Below, one piece after another: positions 23,998 through 31,911 of a DNA stretch of 61,875 bases (within the stretch, counting starts at the first letter, position 1; the number at the start of each line of letters is the position of its first letter). The translations under genes were made by a program, and so were the position numbers. This stretch comes from Hyphomonas sp. Lineage in GTDB: Bacteria; Pseudomonadota; Alphaproteobacteria; Caulobacterales; Hyphomonadaceae. The notes under the pieces are model-generated. The model had not been told where the DNA came from, searched no databases, and saw nothing but the letters and a program-made list of their open reading frames with translations. The stretch spans positions 1-61,875 of the forward strand of contig PACZ01000037.1 in the NCBI GenBank assembly GCA_002700305.1, read 5' to 3'.

Positions 23998-24948
23998 ATG
24001 GCAGACACAGACTTTCCGACCGAGAAATTCTCTCACCCCGACATCACGGCCAAAGGCGAGGCCCGCGCCAGCGTCGCCTGGACCGGGCTGAAAACGCTCT
24101 GGTTCAACACCGGCACGCTCTGCAATATCGAGTGCCGCAATTGCTATATTCTCTCCTCGCCGAAGAACGACCGGCTGGTCTATCTCAGCCTCGCCGATGT
24201 CATGCCCTATCTGGACGAGATTGAGCGACTGAGCGCCAACGAGGTGGAGATCGGCATTACCGGCGGTGAGCCTTTCATGTGCCCGGACATTCTGCCCATC
24301 ATGGAAGCGATCCTGTTCCGCGGGCACAGCCTTCTGCTGCTGACCAATGCCATGCGCCCGATGATGCGGCCGCGTCTCCAGGAAGGCCTCTTGCGCCTTC
24401 GCCGGAATGGGCTTGCGGAGAAGCTCATCCTGCGCGTCTCACTCGATAGCCATGATCAGGCCCTGCACGATGCCGAACGCGGGGCAGGGGCGTTCGAGGA
24501 AGCCTGCAAGGGGCTTCGCTGGCTGGCGGAAGAAGGCTTCCCCGTGGCGATTGCCGGGCGCCAGTCCCTGCACGAGGACGAGGCCGCCGCCCGCGCGGCC
24601 TATGGCGCACTCGCCCGTTCCCTCGGCCTGAAGCTCGACCCGGCGGATCCGAAACAGCTCGTCCTGTTCCCGGAGATGATCGCACAGGATGATCCGCCTG
24701 AGATCACCACAGAGTGCTGGGGGATCCTGAACAAGTCACCTGAGAGCATCATGTGCTCAGACCAGCGCATGGTCATCCGCCGCAAGGGCGCTGCCCGTGC
24801 CAGCGTCACGGCCTGCACCCTGCTGGTGGACGACCCGGCTTTTGAACTGGGCCACACGCTGAAACAGGCGACGGCGGAGCCGGTAAAGCTGAACCATCCC
24901 TGGTGCGCCAGTTTCTGTGTGCTGGGCGGAGGAAGCTGCTCGGCCTGA
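23998..24948 (+). CDS. Radical SAM protein with cysteine-rich C-terminus
   Basis: Radical S-adenosylmethionine enzyme of 316 residues. The [4Fe-4S] motif CNIECRNC (Cys42, Cys46, Cys49) and the SAM-binding GITGGEPF (86-93) are intact, followed by a partial barrel with LLLTNAMR and ILRVSLDSHD. The last 80 residues contain six cysteines (240, 253, 273, 303, 307, 314), ending HPWCASFC and GGGSCSA, as in SPASM- or twitch-type auxiliary cluster domains. No peptide precursor or partner enzyme is recognised next to it, so the substrate is unknown. The start agrees with an open frame beginning just before the domain. Confidence 0.85.
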   Translation: MADTDFPTEKFSHPDITAKGEARASVAWTGLKTLWFNTGTLCNIECRNCYILSSPKNDRLVYLSLADVMPYLDEIERLSANEVEIGITGGEPFMCPDILPIMEAILFRGHSLLLLTNAMRPMMRPRLQEGLLRLRRNGLAEKLILRVSLDSHDQALHDAERGAGAFEEACKGLRWLAEEGFPVAIAGRQSLHEDEAAARAAYGALARSLGLKLDPADPKQLVLFPEMIAQDDPPEITTECWGILNKSPESIMCSDQRMVIRRKGAARASVTACTLLVDDPAFELGHTLKQATAEPVKLNHPWCASFCVLGGGSCSA

Positions 24949-24961
24949 CCGAGCCTGAAAC

Positions 24962-25168
24962 CTACTCTCCGAAGCCCGGTTCGACTTGCTCGAATACGGC
25001 GAGATAGGTGATCGTCGGCGCACCGAGACCGAGGCAGCCCGGCTGCTGAACTTCCATTACGCTATGAAAGCGGTAGCCCTTTTCGTGTGCTGTATTCAGC
25101 CGGTCTTCCAGCGTCTTCACAGCCTTGTCGGAGAACACTTTCCCAATGGGCTGGATCCGGTATTTCAT
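24962..25168 (-). CDS. DUF4177-like small protein
   Basis: Protein of 68 residues (MKYRIQPIGKVF...). The layout resembles DUF4177 proteins: a short N-terminal strand, a helix (KAVKTLEDRLNTAHEKGYRFHSV), then strands (TITYLAVFEQ). Function unknown. Its ATG overlaps the stop of the yidD-like gene by four bases, so it is coupled to it. It is convergent with the radical SAM gene. Confidence 0.7.
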   Translation of the reverse strand: MKYRIQPIGKVFSDKAVKTLEDRLNTAHEKGYRFHSVMEVQQPGCLGLGAPTITYLAVFEQVEPGFGE

Positions 25169-25539
25169 TCTGGTAGCTCCAAGTCTTTCATATCAGTTCC
25201 CCCATGTCCGGGCTTGCATCGGTGCAGGCGCGACAGGGTGAGGCGGAATGCGGTGACGGGCGGTTTGGTCCTGAAGGCCAGTTCGCTGTAGCGCGAACAA
25301 CTTGGTTCAAATCCGCAACGGTTCCCAATGGCTTCAGGCCGTATCCGCCGATAGAGGCGCAGCAGACCGATAGCGGCCTGACGCAGCCCCCAGCCTTTCA
25401 AGGCGGGCAAGGCATCGATCCGTTCATCGAGTTCCGGGCGCAGGCCCAATCGGCGCAGGGTGGACGGCCGCAATTCCTCCGGCACGTCCAGGTCCAGGTG
25501 CGCGATCTTCAACTCAGAGGATTTCAGCCCAGCCCTCAT
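25165..25539 (-). CDS. yidD: YidD-like membrane protein insertion factor with N-terminal extension
   Basis: The C-terminal 70 residues match YidD, the small factor that assists membrane protein insertion: GLLRLYRRIRPEAIGNRC, then FEPSCSRYSELAF, then LHRCKPGHGGTD. About 50 residues precede this domain (KIAHLDLDVPEELRPSTLRRLGL), giving 124 residues against the usual 70-90; the extension is hydrophilic and unrecognised. The start is unclear: ATG 25539 lacks a good ribosome site and a TTG at 25575 is possible. YidD is usually encoded with rpmH-rnpA-yidC; here it is isolated, overlapping a DUF4177-like gene. Confidence 0.8.
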   Translation of the reverse strand: MRAGLKSSELKIAHLDLDVPEELRPSTLRRLGLRPELDERIDALPALKGWGLRQAAIGLLRLYRRIRPEAIGNRCGFEPSCSRYSELAFRTKPPVTAFRLTLSRLHRCKPGHGGTDMKDLELPE

Positions 25540-25662
25540 TGGAGGAAATAGACGAAGACAGTGCGTGCAAGTCAATACAAAGCTGAGGCCTGGCGATCAC
25601 ATAGCAGGACCTTGATACACGGGCGGGGCGCTGCCACATGGGGGCGTCACAAGGAGCCCGTC

Positions 25663-26595
25663 ATGGCTGACACATCCACCCCCCTCAGCGATTTCGTTGC
25701 CAATTTCCAGATCGAACAACGGCCCGTGCGCGGCCGGGCCGTCCGTATGGGCGCAGGCAGCATCTCGCCGATCCTGCAGCGCCACGATTATCCCGTGAAC
25801 CTCGCCCGCATCCTGGGTGAAGCCGTCACGCTGGCGGCGCTGGTCGGATCGTCGCTCAAGTTCGAAGGCCGCCTGCTGGTGCAGGCCGAAGGCGATGGCC
25901 CGGTGAAGATGCTGGTTGGCGAATACCGCTCCGATGGCGGCGTGCGCGGCTATGCGCGCTTCGATGCCGAAGCGTGGGCGCATCTGGACAAGCTGAACAA
26001 GGGTGCAGCTCCGCACATGCCGCAGCTGTTCGGCGCTGCCGGACGTCTTGGCCTGATCATCATTCAGGACAATCCGGCGATCCAGCCTTACCAGGGCATC
26101 GTCCCGCTGGTGAAAGGTACGCTGGCGGAATGCGCGGAGGATTACTTCGCCCAGTCCGAACAGGTGCCGACACGCATCCGCCTGTCGCTTGCCGAGTTCG
26201 AGCGCAAGGGCGAGCCAGGCCTCTGGGTTTCCGGCGGCATGATGGTCCAGCGTATCGCGGATGACGAGACACGCGGCGATACCGAGGAAGCCTGGAACGA
26301 GGCGCAGGCCCTGTTCGCGACGGTCACCGACCAGGAACTCGCCGATCCGGACCTGCCGATGGACCGGCTGCTCTACCGCCTGTTCCACGAGCAGGGTGTA
26401 CGGATGGAAATGCCGGTCACGCTGGACGATCGCTGCACCTGCAATGAGGAACGCCTCATCGCGACGCTGCAAAACATGCCGGACGACGGCCTGCACGACC
26501 TCGTGGAGGACGATGGCACGCTGTCGATCGATTGCCAGTTCTGCGGCCGCCACTACACGGTGCCGATCGAAAAGGTCACCGGCGCGGCCAACTAG
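25663..26595 (+). CDS. hslO: Redox-regulated chaperone Hsp33
   Basis: Cytosolic holdase chaperone switched on by oxidation. The product is 310 residues. The C-terminal zinc site is complete: Cys258 and Cys260 (CTC) with Cys291 and Cys294 (CQFC), whose disulfides activate the chaperone. The N-terminal domain shows the family pattern RHDYPVNLARILGEAVTLAALVGSSLKFEG. AAGGAG about seven bases before the ATG fixes the start, although the frame is open further upstream. It commonly follows argD-argF in alphaproteobacteria; here argF is 3 kb upstream with three other operons between. A strong terminator follows. Confidence 0.95.
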   Translation: MADTSTPLSDFVANFQIEQRPVRGRAVRMGAGSISPILQRHDYPVNLARILGEAVTLAALVGSSLKFEGRLLVQAEGDGPVKMLVGEYRSDGGVRGYARFDAEAWAHLDKLNKGAAPHMPQLFGAAGRLGLIIIQDNPAIQPYQGIVPLVKGTLAECAEDYFAQSEQVPTRIRLSLAEFERKGEPGLWVSGGMMVQRIADDETRGDTEEAWNEAQALFATVTDQELADPDLPMDRLLYRLFHEQGVRMEMPVTLDDRCTCNEERLIATLQNMPDDGLHDLVEDDGTLSIDCQFCGRHYTVPIEKVTGAAN

Positions 26596-26601
26596 AAACA
26601 G

Positions 26602-26638
26602 GCCCGGCCTTTCATTCCGTGTGAATGGGAGGCCGGGC
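26602..26638 (+). terminator. Terminator after hslO
   Basis: A near-perfect 16-pair stem (26602-26617 with 26623-26638, two T-G pairs, 5-base loop) begins six bases after the hslO stop. Downstream bases are GTCTCCT rather than a long T run. Confidence 0.75.
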
Positions 26639-26691
26639 GTCTCCTACATTCCGCATTGCTTCGCCGCCCGCCCGCTGGCACATGGGGCCGC

Positions 26692-27357
26692 ATGACATTC
26701 AAATGGCTCCCCAATGCGCTGACCATCGCGCGCTGCGTGTTCGCACTGCTCTGCCTCGGTGGCATCGTGCAGGCCCTGAAAGTGCAGGACCTGATCATGA
26801 TCGTGCCGGAAGATGCCGTCTCTGCTGTTCAAGAGAAACGGATCGCGATTCAACAGCTCTGGTATCAGTTTGCTTTGCTGGCGTTCCTGTCGGGCGCGTT
26901 GACGGATTTCCTGGATGGATGGCTTGCCCGCAAGCTGAACGCGCAGTCGCGATTTGGCGTGTGGCTGGACCCGATTGCGGACAAGTTTCTGGTCGGCTTT
27001 GCCTTGCTGGGCCTCGCCCTGATTTTCCACACCTGGCTGATCTACATTCCGGCTGCGGCGATCATTGCACGCGATGCCTTCATGACCTGGCTGCGCACGA
27101 CACCGGCGGGCAAGGCCGTTGTGGACCCGTCCAACCTCGCCAAATGGAAAACCGCGTTTGAAATGGCCGCCATTATCGGCCTGATGCTGCCGCTGGCGGC
27201 CATCCCGCAGAGTGCCGTGACGCAGGGTGGCACGACGGGCAATCTGGCTGAGCTGACGGCGGTTGTGCTGGTTGGCCTGCTCTGGATCGCGGCGGGGCTG
27301 TCGCTGCTGACGGGGTGGCGCTACATGGTGGCGGCAGGCCGCAGCCCCCGGAACTGA
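26692..27357 (+). CDS. pgsA: CDP-alcohol phosphatidyltransferase, probably PgsA
   Basis: Integral membrane enzyme of 221 residues that would transfer phosphatidic acid from CDP-diacylglycerol to glycerol 3-phosphate, the committed step to phosphatidylglycerol. The catalytic motif D-G-(x2)-A-R-(x8)-G-(x3)-D-(x3)-D is complete in DGWLARKLNAQSRFG-VWLDPIADK. A later LAKWKTAFEMAAI matches the KWKT element of PgsA. An insert of about 35 residues between the first helix and the motif (VPEDAVSAVQEKRIAIQQ) is longer than usual, so a related specificity cannot be excluded. The ATG used lies 12 codons inside the open frame, at the family position. Confidence 0.8.
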   Translation: MTFKWLPNALTIARCVFALLCLGGIVQALKVQDLIMIVPEDAVSAVQEKRIAIQQLWYQFALLAFLSGALTDFLDGWLARKLNAQSRFGVWLDPIADKFLVGFALLGLALIFHTWLIYIPAAAIIARDAFMTWLRTTPAGKAVVDPSNLAKWKTAFEMAAIIGLMLPLAAIPQSAVTQGGTTGNLAELTAVVLVGLLWIAAGLSLLTGWRYMVAAGRSPRN

Positions 27358-27364
27358 ACGCAGA

Positions 27365-27400
27365 AACGCCGGCTCCAAGGGGAAATAAAGAGCCGGCGTT
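27365..27400. terminator. Bidirectional-type hairpin after pgsA
   Basis: AACGCCGGCTC (27365-27375) pairs perfectly with GAGCCGGCGTT (27390-27400) across a 14-base loop, eight bases after the pgsA stop. The sequence after it is CCATTTTCG. The 215 bases from here to the next start hold nothing else recognised. Confidence 0.7.
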
Positions 27401-27615
27401 CCATTTTCGTCACCGGCGCGCAGAACAAGGGGAACCTGCAGCGCTGATGGTCTTTCGAATGACGAGAACTGGTTCACTCCCCCGTCACCTGAAAAGCGTC
27501 TCACCGGCCACTTAAAAGAGGTTTAACACTCAAGGCAGGATTGAGGCGCCATTTCCACGGAACCGCCACAGGACTGGCCCCTGTGCTGCCGCATTCGGGG
27601 CAGACCACTGGGTTT

Positions 27616-28377
27616 ATGAAACGTAAACGTCCCATCGCTGCCTGGAAGCTCGTCGCCGTGTTCGGCGCGGCGATGGCCTTCCTCTGCCTGCCGGCGGTCC
27701 TGGCCGTGGCAGGGGTGGACGATGTCCGCGAAACACCGCGCTCGCGGGAGGTGGTCGAGGCGCACACAGCAGACCTCAGCGACGCGCTGGCAGAAGAGGG
27801 CCTGCGCCTCGGGGCGCCCGTTTACCTCCGGCTTACCAAGGAACCTGCTGTGCTGACGGCCTATGTCGCCGATGCCGATGGAGTGTACGAGCCGTTCCGT
27901 TCCTGGCCGGTCTGTGCCTATTCAGGCAAACTGGGTCCGAAACTGGCGGAAGGGGACATGCAGGCCCCCGAAGGCTTCTACACGGTCGCGCCGGGCCAGA
28001 TGAATGCCGCCTCGGACTATCATCTGGCTTTCAATCTCGGTTTTCCGAACGCCTATGACCGGGCACAGGGCCGCACGGGCTCTTACCTCATGGTGCATGG
28101 CGACTGCGTGTCCATCGGCTGCTACGCGATGACCAATGAAGCCATCGAGGAAATCTGGACGCTGATGCAGGCGTCGATGGAAGAAGGCCAGCGCTCGGTG
28201 CCGGTCCACATCTTTCCGTTCCCCATGACCGCGGCGAACCTGCAGCGTCATGCCGGAGACCCGAACGCCGCTTTCTGGCGGTCGCTGGCCCCGGCCTGGG
28301 AGGCGTTTGAAGAGACGGGCCATGTGCCGGCCGTGCGTGTATCTGACGGGGATTACCAGATCGTCCCGGCCAGCTGA
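27616..28377 (+). CDS. L,D-transpeptidase family (YkuD) protein
   Basis: Envelope protein of 253 residues with an N-terminal signal or anchor segment (about 10-33). The YkuD catalytic signature HGDCVSIGCYAM (161-172) is complete, with Cys169 as nucleophile and His161. Such enzymes form 3-3 peptidoglycan cross-links or attach proteins to the wall; this one belongs to the murein-transpeptidase-like branch with EGFYTVAPGQMN before the core. No LysM or other binding domain is seen. The start is the first ATG that leaves a normal signal; the frame is open 25 codons earlier. It is convergent with the NUDIX gene, six bases apart. Confidence 0.87.
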   Translation: MKRKRPIAAWKLVAVFGAAMAFLCLPAVLAVAGVDDVRETPRSREVVEAHTADLSDALAEEGLRLGAPVYLRLTKEPAVLTAYVADADGVYEPFRSWPVCAYSGKLGPKLAEGDMQAPEGFYTVAPGQMNAASDYHLAFNLGFPNAYDRAQGRTGSYLMVHGDCVSIGCYAMTNEAIEEIWTLMQASMEEGQRSVPVHIFPFPMTAANLQRHAGDPNAAFWRSLAPAWEAFEETGHVPAVRVSDGDYQIVPAS

Positions 28378-28383
28378 TCCGGC

Positions 28384-28854
28384 CTAGCGGGGCGGGGCCC
28401 AATAGGGCGATGGCGGGGCGCCGCCGAAAACTTCCTGAAGCTTCGTGCGCGTGCCGCCTGTTGTGCCCTCCGGCGGAGACAGCGGATCGGCCCAGACGGC
28501 TTCGGCGATTTCCCCGTATGAGGTCGCGTCCCCCTGCGTCCATGTGCCCGGCCGGGCCCGGTAAAGCACGACATGGTCATTCGGAAACACGTGATGGTTG
28601 GAATAGATGCCGACCAGGTCCGGTGGTGATGTCAGCGAGAAGCCGCCTTCTTCGAGGAGTTCGCGTTCCAGCGATTTCAGGCAGGTTTCGGCCTTCTCAA
28701 CCCCGCCGCCCGGCAGGTACCAGCCCGGCGTATAGGTGTGGCGGATCATGAAGACTTTCCCGGCCTCGTTTTCCACGACTCCCCGCACGCCGAGTGTCAT
28801 CGGCCGGGACAGGCGGAACCAGGACTGGAAGATACGGGTGCGGATACGGGCCAT
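28384..28854 (-). CDS. NUDIX hydrolase
   Basis: Hydrolase of nucleoside diphosphates linked to another group; 156 residues. The NUDIX box (residues 50-72, GGVEKAETCLKSLERELLEEGG) fits G-x5-E-x7-R-E-U-x-E-E-x-G-U with metal-binding glutamates. The N-terminal strand LGVRGVVENEAGKVFMIRHTY and the TPGWYLPGG lead are typical. The specific substrate is unknown. The gene stands alone. The 200 bases upstream contain repeated GGYGAAAA words (around 28913-28955) and the start of a 28-residue membrane protein on the other strand. Confidence 0.88.
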   Translation of the reverse strand: MARIRTRIFQSWFRLSRPMTLGVRGVVENEAGKVFMIRHTYTPGWYLPGGGVEKAETCLKSLERELLEEGGFSLTSPPDLVGIYSNHHVFPNDHVVLYRARPGTWTQGDATSYGEIAEAVWADPLSPPEGTTGGTRTKLQEVFGGAPPSPYWAPPR

Positions 28855-29029
28855 GCAATGTCCCTAATGGTGTCGTCTCAAGATGAGGTGAATGCAAAAA
28901 TTTTCCCGCGTTCAGGCGAAAAATCCGCGTTTCCGGTGAAAAATCGGGTGAAAACCCTGTCGAATTGGGCTCGCCATGCGCGGCGCACCGCGCTATGCAC
29001 ACGCCAACAAACACAATCATGTGACAAAG

Positions 29030-29047
29030 ATTTCACAAGCGAGAAAG
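29030..29047. promoter_or_regulatory. CRP-like inverted repeat at the start of a small membrane protein gene
   Basis: TGTGA-CAAAGATT-TCACA is a perfect 5-8-5 inverted repeat that ends four bases before the ATG of the 28-residue gene. The half-sites are those of CRP/FNR-family sites, but the spacer is 8 instead of 6. If functional it would overlap the ribosome site. Confidence 0.3.
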
Positions 29048-29051
29048 CGAC

Positions 29052-29138
29052 ATGATCCATCCGTCCCTGCTTGCCATTGCCGCCATCGTCGTCGTTTTCG
29101 GCGTCCTGAACCTGATTGAATTCAAGCGGCTGGACTAA
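29052..29138 (+). CDS. 28-residue single-pass membrane protein
   Basis: A short open frame encodes MIHPSLLAIAAIVVVF followed by GVLNLIEFKRLD. One hydrophobic helix covers nearly the whole chain, with a basic cytoplasmic end. A modest ribosome site (GAGAAAG) precedes the ATG. It lies 15 bases before a Ca2+/Na+ antiporter gene on the same strand, so it may be co-translated with it or act as a small subunit; this is inference. Too short for standard gene calling. Confidence 0.5.
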   Translation: MIHPSLLAIAAIVVVFGVLNLIEFKRLD

Positions 29139-29153
29139 CCGCTAGGCTTGTTA

Positions 29154-30143
29154 ATGCCGGAGCTCTCTCTGATCGCTGCCCTCGTCGGGGGCCTCGTGAT
29201 CATGGCACTGGCGGGAAACGCGCTGGTCAGCGGCGCTGTGTCTCTTGCTGCCCGGATGGGGGGTTCTCCTCTTGTCGCGGGCATTTTTATTGTCGGCTTC
29301 GGCACCTCCGCGCCTGAAATGATCGTATCGCTCGACGCGGCCCTGTCGGACCGGTCCGGGCTCGCTCTCGGCAATATTGTCGGTTCCAATATCGCGAACG
29401 TCTTCCTGGTGCTGGGCCTGCCGGCTCTGATCGCGCCCATTGCCGCGGGCGGGGTGGGGGAGAAGCGCGGCCTGATCGCCGTGATCGTCGCCGCCGTGGC
29501 GTGGATCGGCATTACCGCGCTCATGCCGCTGACGCCGATGGTCGGCCTCTGTTTCATCGCACTCCTGATTGCCTATTCGGGGCTCACCTTCATTGCAGCC
29601 CGCCGCGCTGTGGCGGTCGGCAAGGATCCGGGTGTCACCGAGGAGGAAGACCCGCACCTGCCGCTCTGGCTGGCGCTGGTCTATGTCCCGCTCGGCATTC
29701 TGGGCCTGGTGCTGGGCGCAGACCTCGTGATCGAGGGCGGCGTCGGCATCGCCATGTTCCTGAACGTGCCGGAAGAATATATCGGCCTCACCCTGCTGGC
29801 GGTCGGTACGTCGCTGCCGGAGATCGGCGCGGGGCTCGTCGCCGTGGTCAAGAAGCAGGGCGAAGTGCTGATCGGCAATGTGCTGGGCTCAAACGTGTTC
29901 AACATCCTCGGCGCGGGCGGAATCATTTCCCTGTTCGGACCGGTGAAGATGGCGCCGACCTTCCAGCAATATGACCATTGGGCCCTTGGTCTTGCCACGC
30001 TGGTCCTTGCTTATGTCATCCTGACCAAGGCGCGGATCGGCCGGCTCTTCGGCCTGCTGCTGCTGCTGATCTATGTGGCCTACATCTATGGCCTGATCAC
30101 CGGGCTCAATATTACCGGCTTGTTCCAGCCGGCGGGGACATGA
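29154..30143 (+). CDS. Calcium/sodium antiporter (CaCA family, YrbG-like)
   Basis: Cation/calcium exchanger of 329 residues with about ten transmembrane helices in two inverted halves. Both alpha repeats are present: the first GFGTSAPEMIVSLDAAL, then GNIVGSNIANVFLVLG; the second AVGTSLPEIGAGLVAVV, then GNVLGSNVFNILG. The acidic residue in each (Pro-Glu) binds the ion. A hydrophilic loop (about 157-170, KDPGVTEEEDPH) joins the halves. An alternative TTG start lies six bases upstream; the ATG has AGG at a suitable distance. Its stop overlaps the start of the SDR gene by four bases. Confidence 0.9.
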   Translation: MPELSLIAALVGGLVIMALAGNALVSGAVSLAARMGGSPLVAGIFIVGFGTSAPEMIVSLDAALSDRSGLALGNIVGSNIANVFLVLGLPALIAPIAAGGVGEKRGLIAVIVAAVAWIGITALMPLTPMVGLCFIALLIAYSGLTFIAARRAVAVGKDPGVTEEEDPHLPLWLALVYVPLGILGLVLGADLVIEGGVGIAMFLNVPEEYIGLTLLAVGTSLPEIGAGLVAVVKKQGEVLIGNVLGSNVFNILGAGGIISLFGPVKMAPTFQQYDHWALGLATLVLAYVILTKARIGRLFGLLLLLIYVAYIYGLITGLNITGLFQPAGT

Positions 30144-30892
30144 CGCCCGGTATCGCACTTGTCACCGGCGCCGGGGCCCGCCTCGGTCGCGCCATGGCCG
30201 TCGCCCTTGGCGAGGACGGCTGGAAGGTTGCCGTCCATTATCACAGCTCACCGGAGGGCGCAGACGAAACGTGCGACCTGATCCGGAAAGCGGGTGGAAC
30301 GGCAGAAGCCATCGAGGCCGATCTGGCAGACGAGAAGGCCCGCAGCAGCCTCATTCCCGGTGTGGCGGACCTGCTGGGCGGCCCCGTCAGCCTGCTGGTC
30401 AATTCAGCCTCCACTTTCCATGACGACACCGCGCTGACCCATTCCCGGGAGGGCTGGGACGCGCATATGGAACCCAATCTGCGCGCGCCGATCCATCTGG
30501 CGCAGCTGATGGCTTCAGACCTGCCGGAAGGTGAGCATGGGCTGGTGATCAACATGATCGATCAGCGCGTGTGGAAGCTGAACCCGGTCTTCTTCACCTA
30601 TACCTTGTCAAAGGCGGCGCTGTGGCAGGCGACGCAGACGCTGGCTCAGGCACTGGCGCCGAATGTCCGCGTCAACGGGATCGGCCCCGGGCCGACGCTG
30701 GCCAGCGTTCATCAGACGCCGGAGGAGTTCGCTGCGGAAAAGGCTGCGACCCTGACAGGGGAGGGCTCATCCCCGGAAGAGATCGTGCGGGCCATGCGCT
30801 ACCTGATCGCCGCAAGCAGCGTGACCGGCCAGATGATCGCCAGCGATGGCGGCCAGCATCTGATGTGGCAAACCCCGGACATGAATCTATGA
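30140..30892 (+). CDS. Short-chain dehydrogenase/reductase (pteridine reductase-like)
   Basis: NAD(P)H-dependent SDR of 250 residues. The cofactor motif TGAGARLG starts at residue 9 and the catalytic pair Tyr154/Lys158 lies in YTLSK. The usual catalytic Ser is replaced by Asp141 in NMIDQRVWKLNP, wording characteristic of FolM-type dihydromonapterin/dihydrofolate reductases, so a pteridine substrate is likely. The C-terminal SSVTGQMIASDGGQHL is typical for SDRs. It overlaps the antiporter before it and the threonine aldolase after it (ATGA), so the three are one transcription unit. Confidence 0.85.
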   Translation: MTPGIALVTGAGARLGRAMAVALGEDGWKVAVHYHSSPEGADETCDLIRKAGGTAEAIEADLADEKARSSLIPGVADLLGGPVSLLVNSASTFHDDTALTHSREGWDAHMEPNLRAPIHLAQLMASDLPEGEHGLVINMIDQRVWKLNPVFFTYTLSKAALWQATQTLAQALAPNVRVNGIGPGPTLASVHQTPEEFAAEKAATLTGEGSSPEEIVRAMRYLIAASSVTGQMIASDGGQHLMWQTPDMNL

Positions 30893-31911
30893 ACTTTTCC
30901 TCCGACACGTCGGCGCCGGCGCACCCCGCCGTCATCGAGGCGCTGGCCGGAGCCAATTCCGGCATGGAAGCCAGCTATGGCGGCGACAGCGTTACGGCCG
31001 GCCTGCGGGCGAAGCTCGCTGCCGTGTTCGATACGGAAGATTTCGATTACTGGCTGACCGCGTCGGGCACGGCCTCCAACGCGCTGGCACTGTCCTGCTT
31101 CTGCTCGCCGATCGGCGCGGTCCTCTGCCATGAAGAGGCGCACATCGCCATGGATGAACGCGGCGCACCGGAATTCTTTTCCGGCGGCGGCAAGCTGAAG
31201 CTGCTGACGGGGTTCGGTGCGCGGATCGACCGGGCGGCGCTGGAGACGGCGCTTGGCCAGATCAATCCGGGCTTCGTACACGGAACCCCGGCAGAAGTGC
31301 TGTCCCTCACCAATCTGACGGAATGCGGCACGGCCTATCGCGCCGCAGAGATCGCGCTCTATGCGGGGCTGGCGAAAGAGAAGGGGCTCAGCGTCCATCT
31401 CGATGGCGCGCGGCTTGGCAATGTGCTGGCGTCCGGCAAGGCCTCGGCGGCGGACATGAGCTGGCGGGCCGGTGTCGACGTGCTGACTTTCGGCCTGACC
31501 AAGACCGGCGCGATCGGGTGCGAGATCATTCTTCTGTTCGGCGGTGCCCGGAAGAAATTTTCCGAGCTGCGGGCCCGGGCCAAGCGGTCCGGCCACATGC
31601 CGCCGAAGATGCGGTTCCTGGCGACGCAGGCCCATGCGATGCTGGAGGACAGGCTGTGGCTGACGCTGGCTGGCCAGGCGAATGCAAGCGCCGCGGCCCT
31701 GACAGATGTGTTCACCGGCGCCGGCTATGCGCTTGCCTATCCGGTCGACGGGAATGAAGTCTTCCCGATCCTGCCGGAGGATGTCGCGCAGCGGCTGATG
31801 GCGGCCGGTGCAAAATTCTATCCCTGGCCGGGCGGGGCCTGCCGGTTTGTTTGTTCGTGGAATACGGCCGAGGCGGACATCGCGGCGCTCGCCGGGGCGC
31901 TGAAGGCCTAG
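30889..31911 (+). CDS. Low-specificity threonine aldolase family protein
   Basis: PLP enzyme of 340 residues (beta-eliminating lyase fold) that would split L-threonine or a related beta-hydroxy amino acid into glycine and an aldehyde. GGDSVTAGLRAKLA near the N-terminus, HLDGARLGNVLASG (170-183) and the Schiff-base Lys205 in TFGLTKTGAIGCE are the family marks. The length is normal. The gene overlaps the SDR stop by four bases. Its own last four bases overlap the end of the convergent TetR gene, so transcription from the two sides collides here. Confidence 0.9.
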   Translation: MNFSSDTSAPAHPAVIEALAGANSGMEASYGGDSVTAGLRAKLAAVFDTEDFDYWLTASGTASNALALSCFCSPIGAVLCHEEAHIAMDERGAPEFFSGGGKLKLLTGFGARIDRAALETALGQINPGFVHGTPAEVLSLTNLTECGTAYRAAEIALYAGLAKEKGLSVHLDGARLGNVLASGKASAADMSWRAGVDVLTFGLTKTGAIGCEIILLFGGARKKFSELRARAKRSGHMPPKMRFLATQAHAMLEDRLWLTLAGQANASAAALTDVFTGAGYALAYPVDGNEVFPILPEDVAQRLMAAGAKFYPWPGGACRFVCSWNTAEADIAALAGALKA

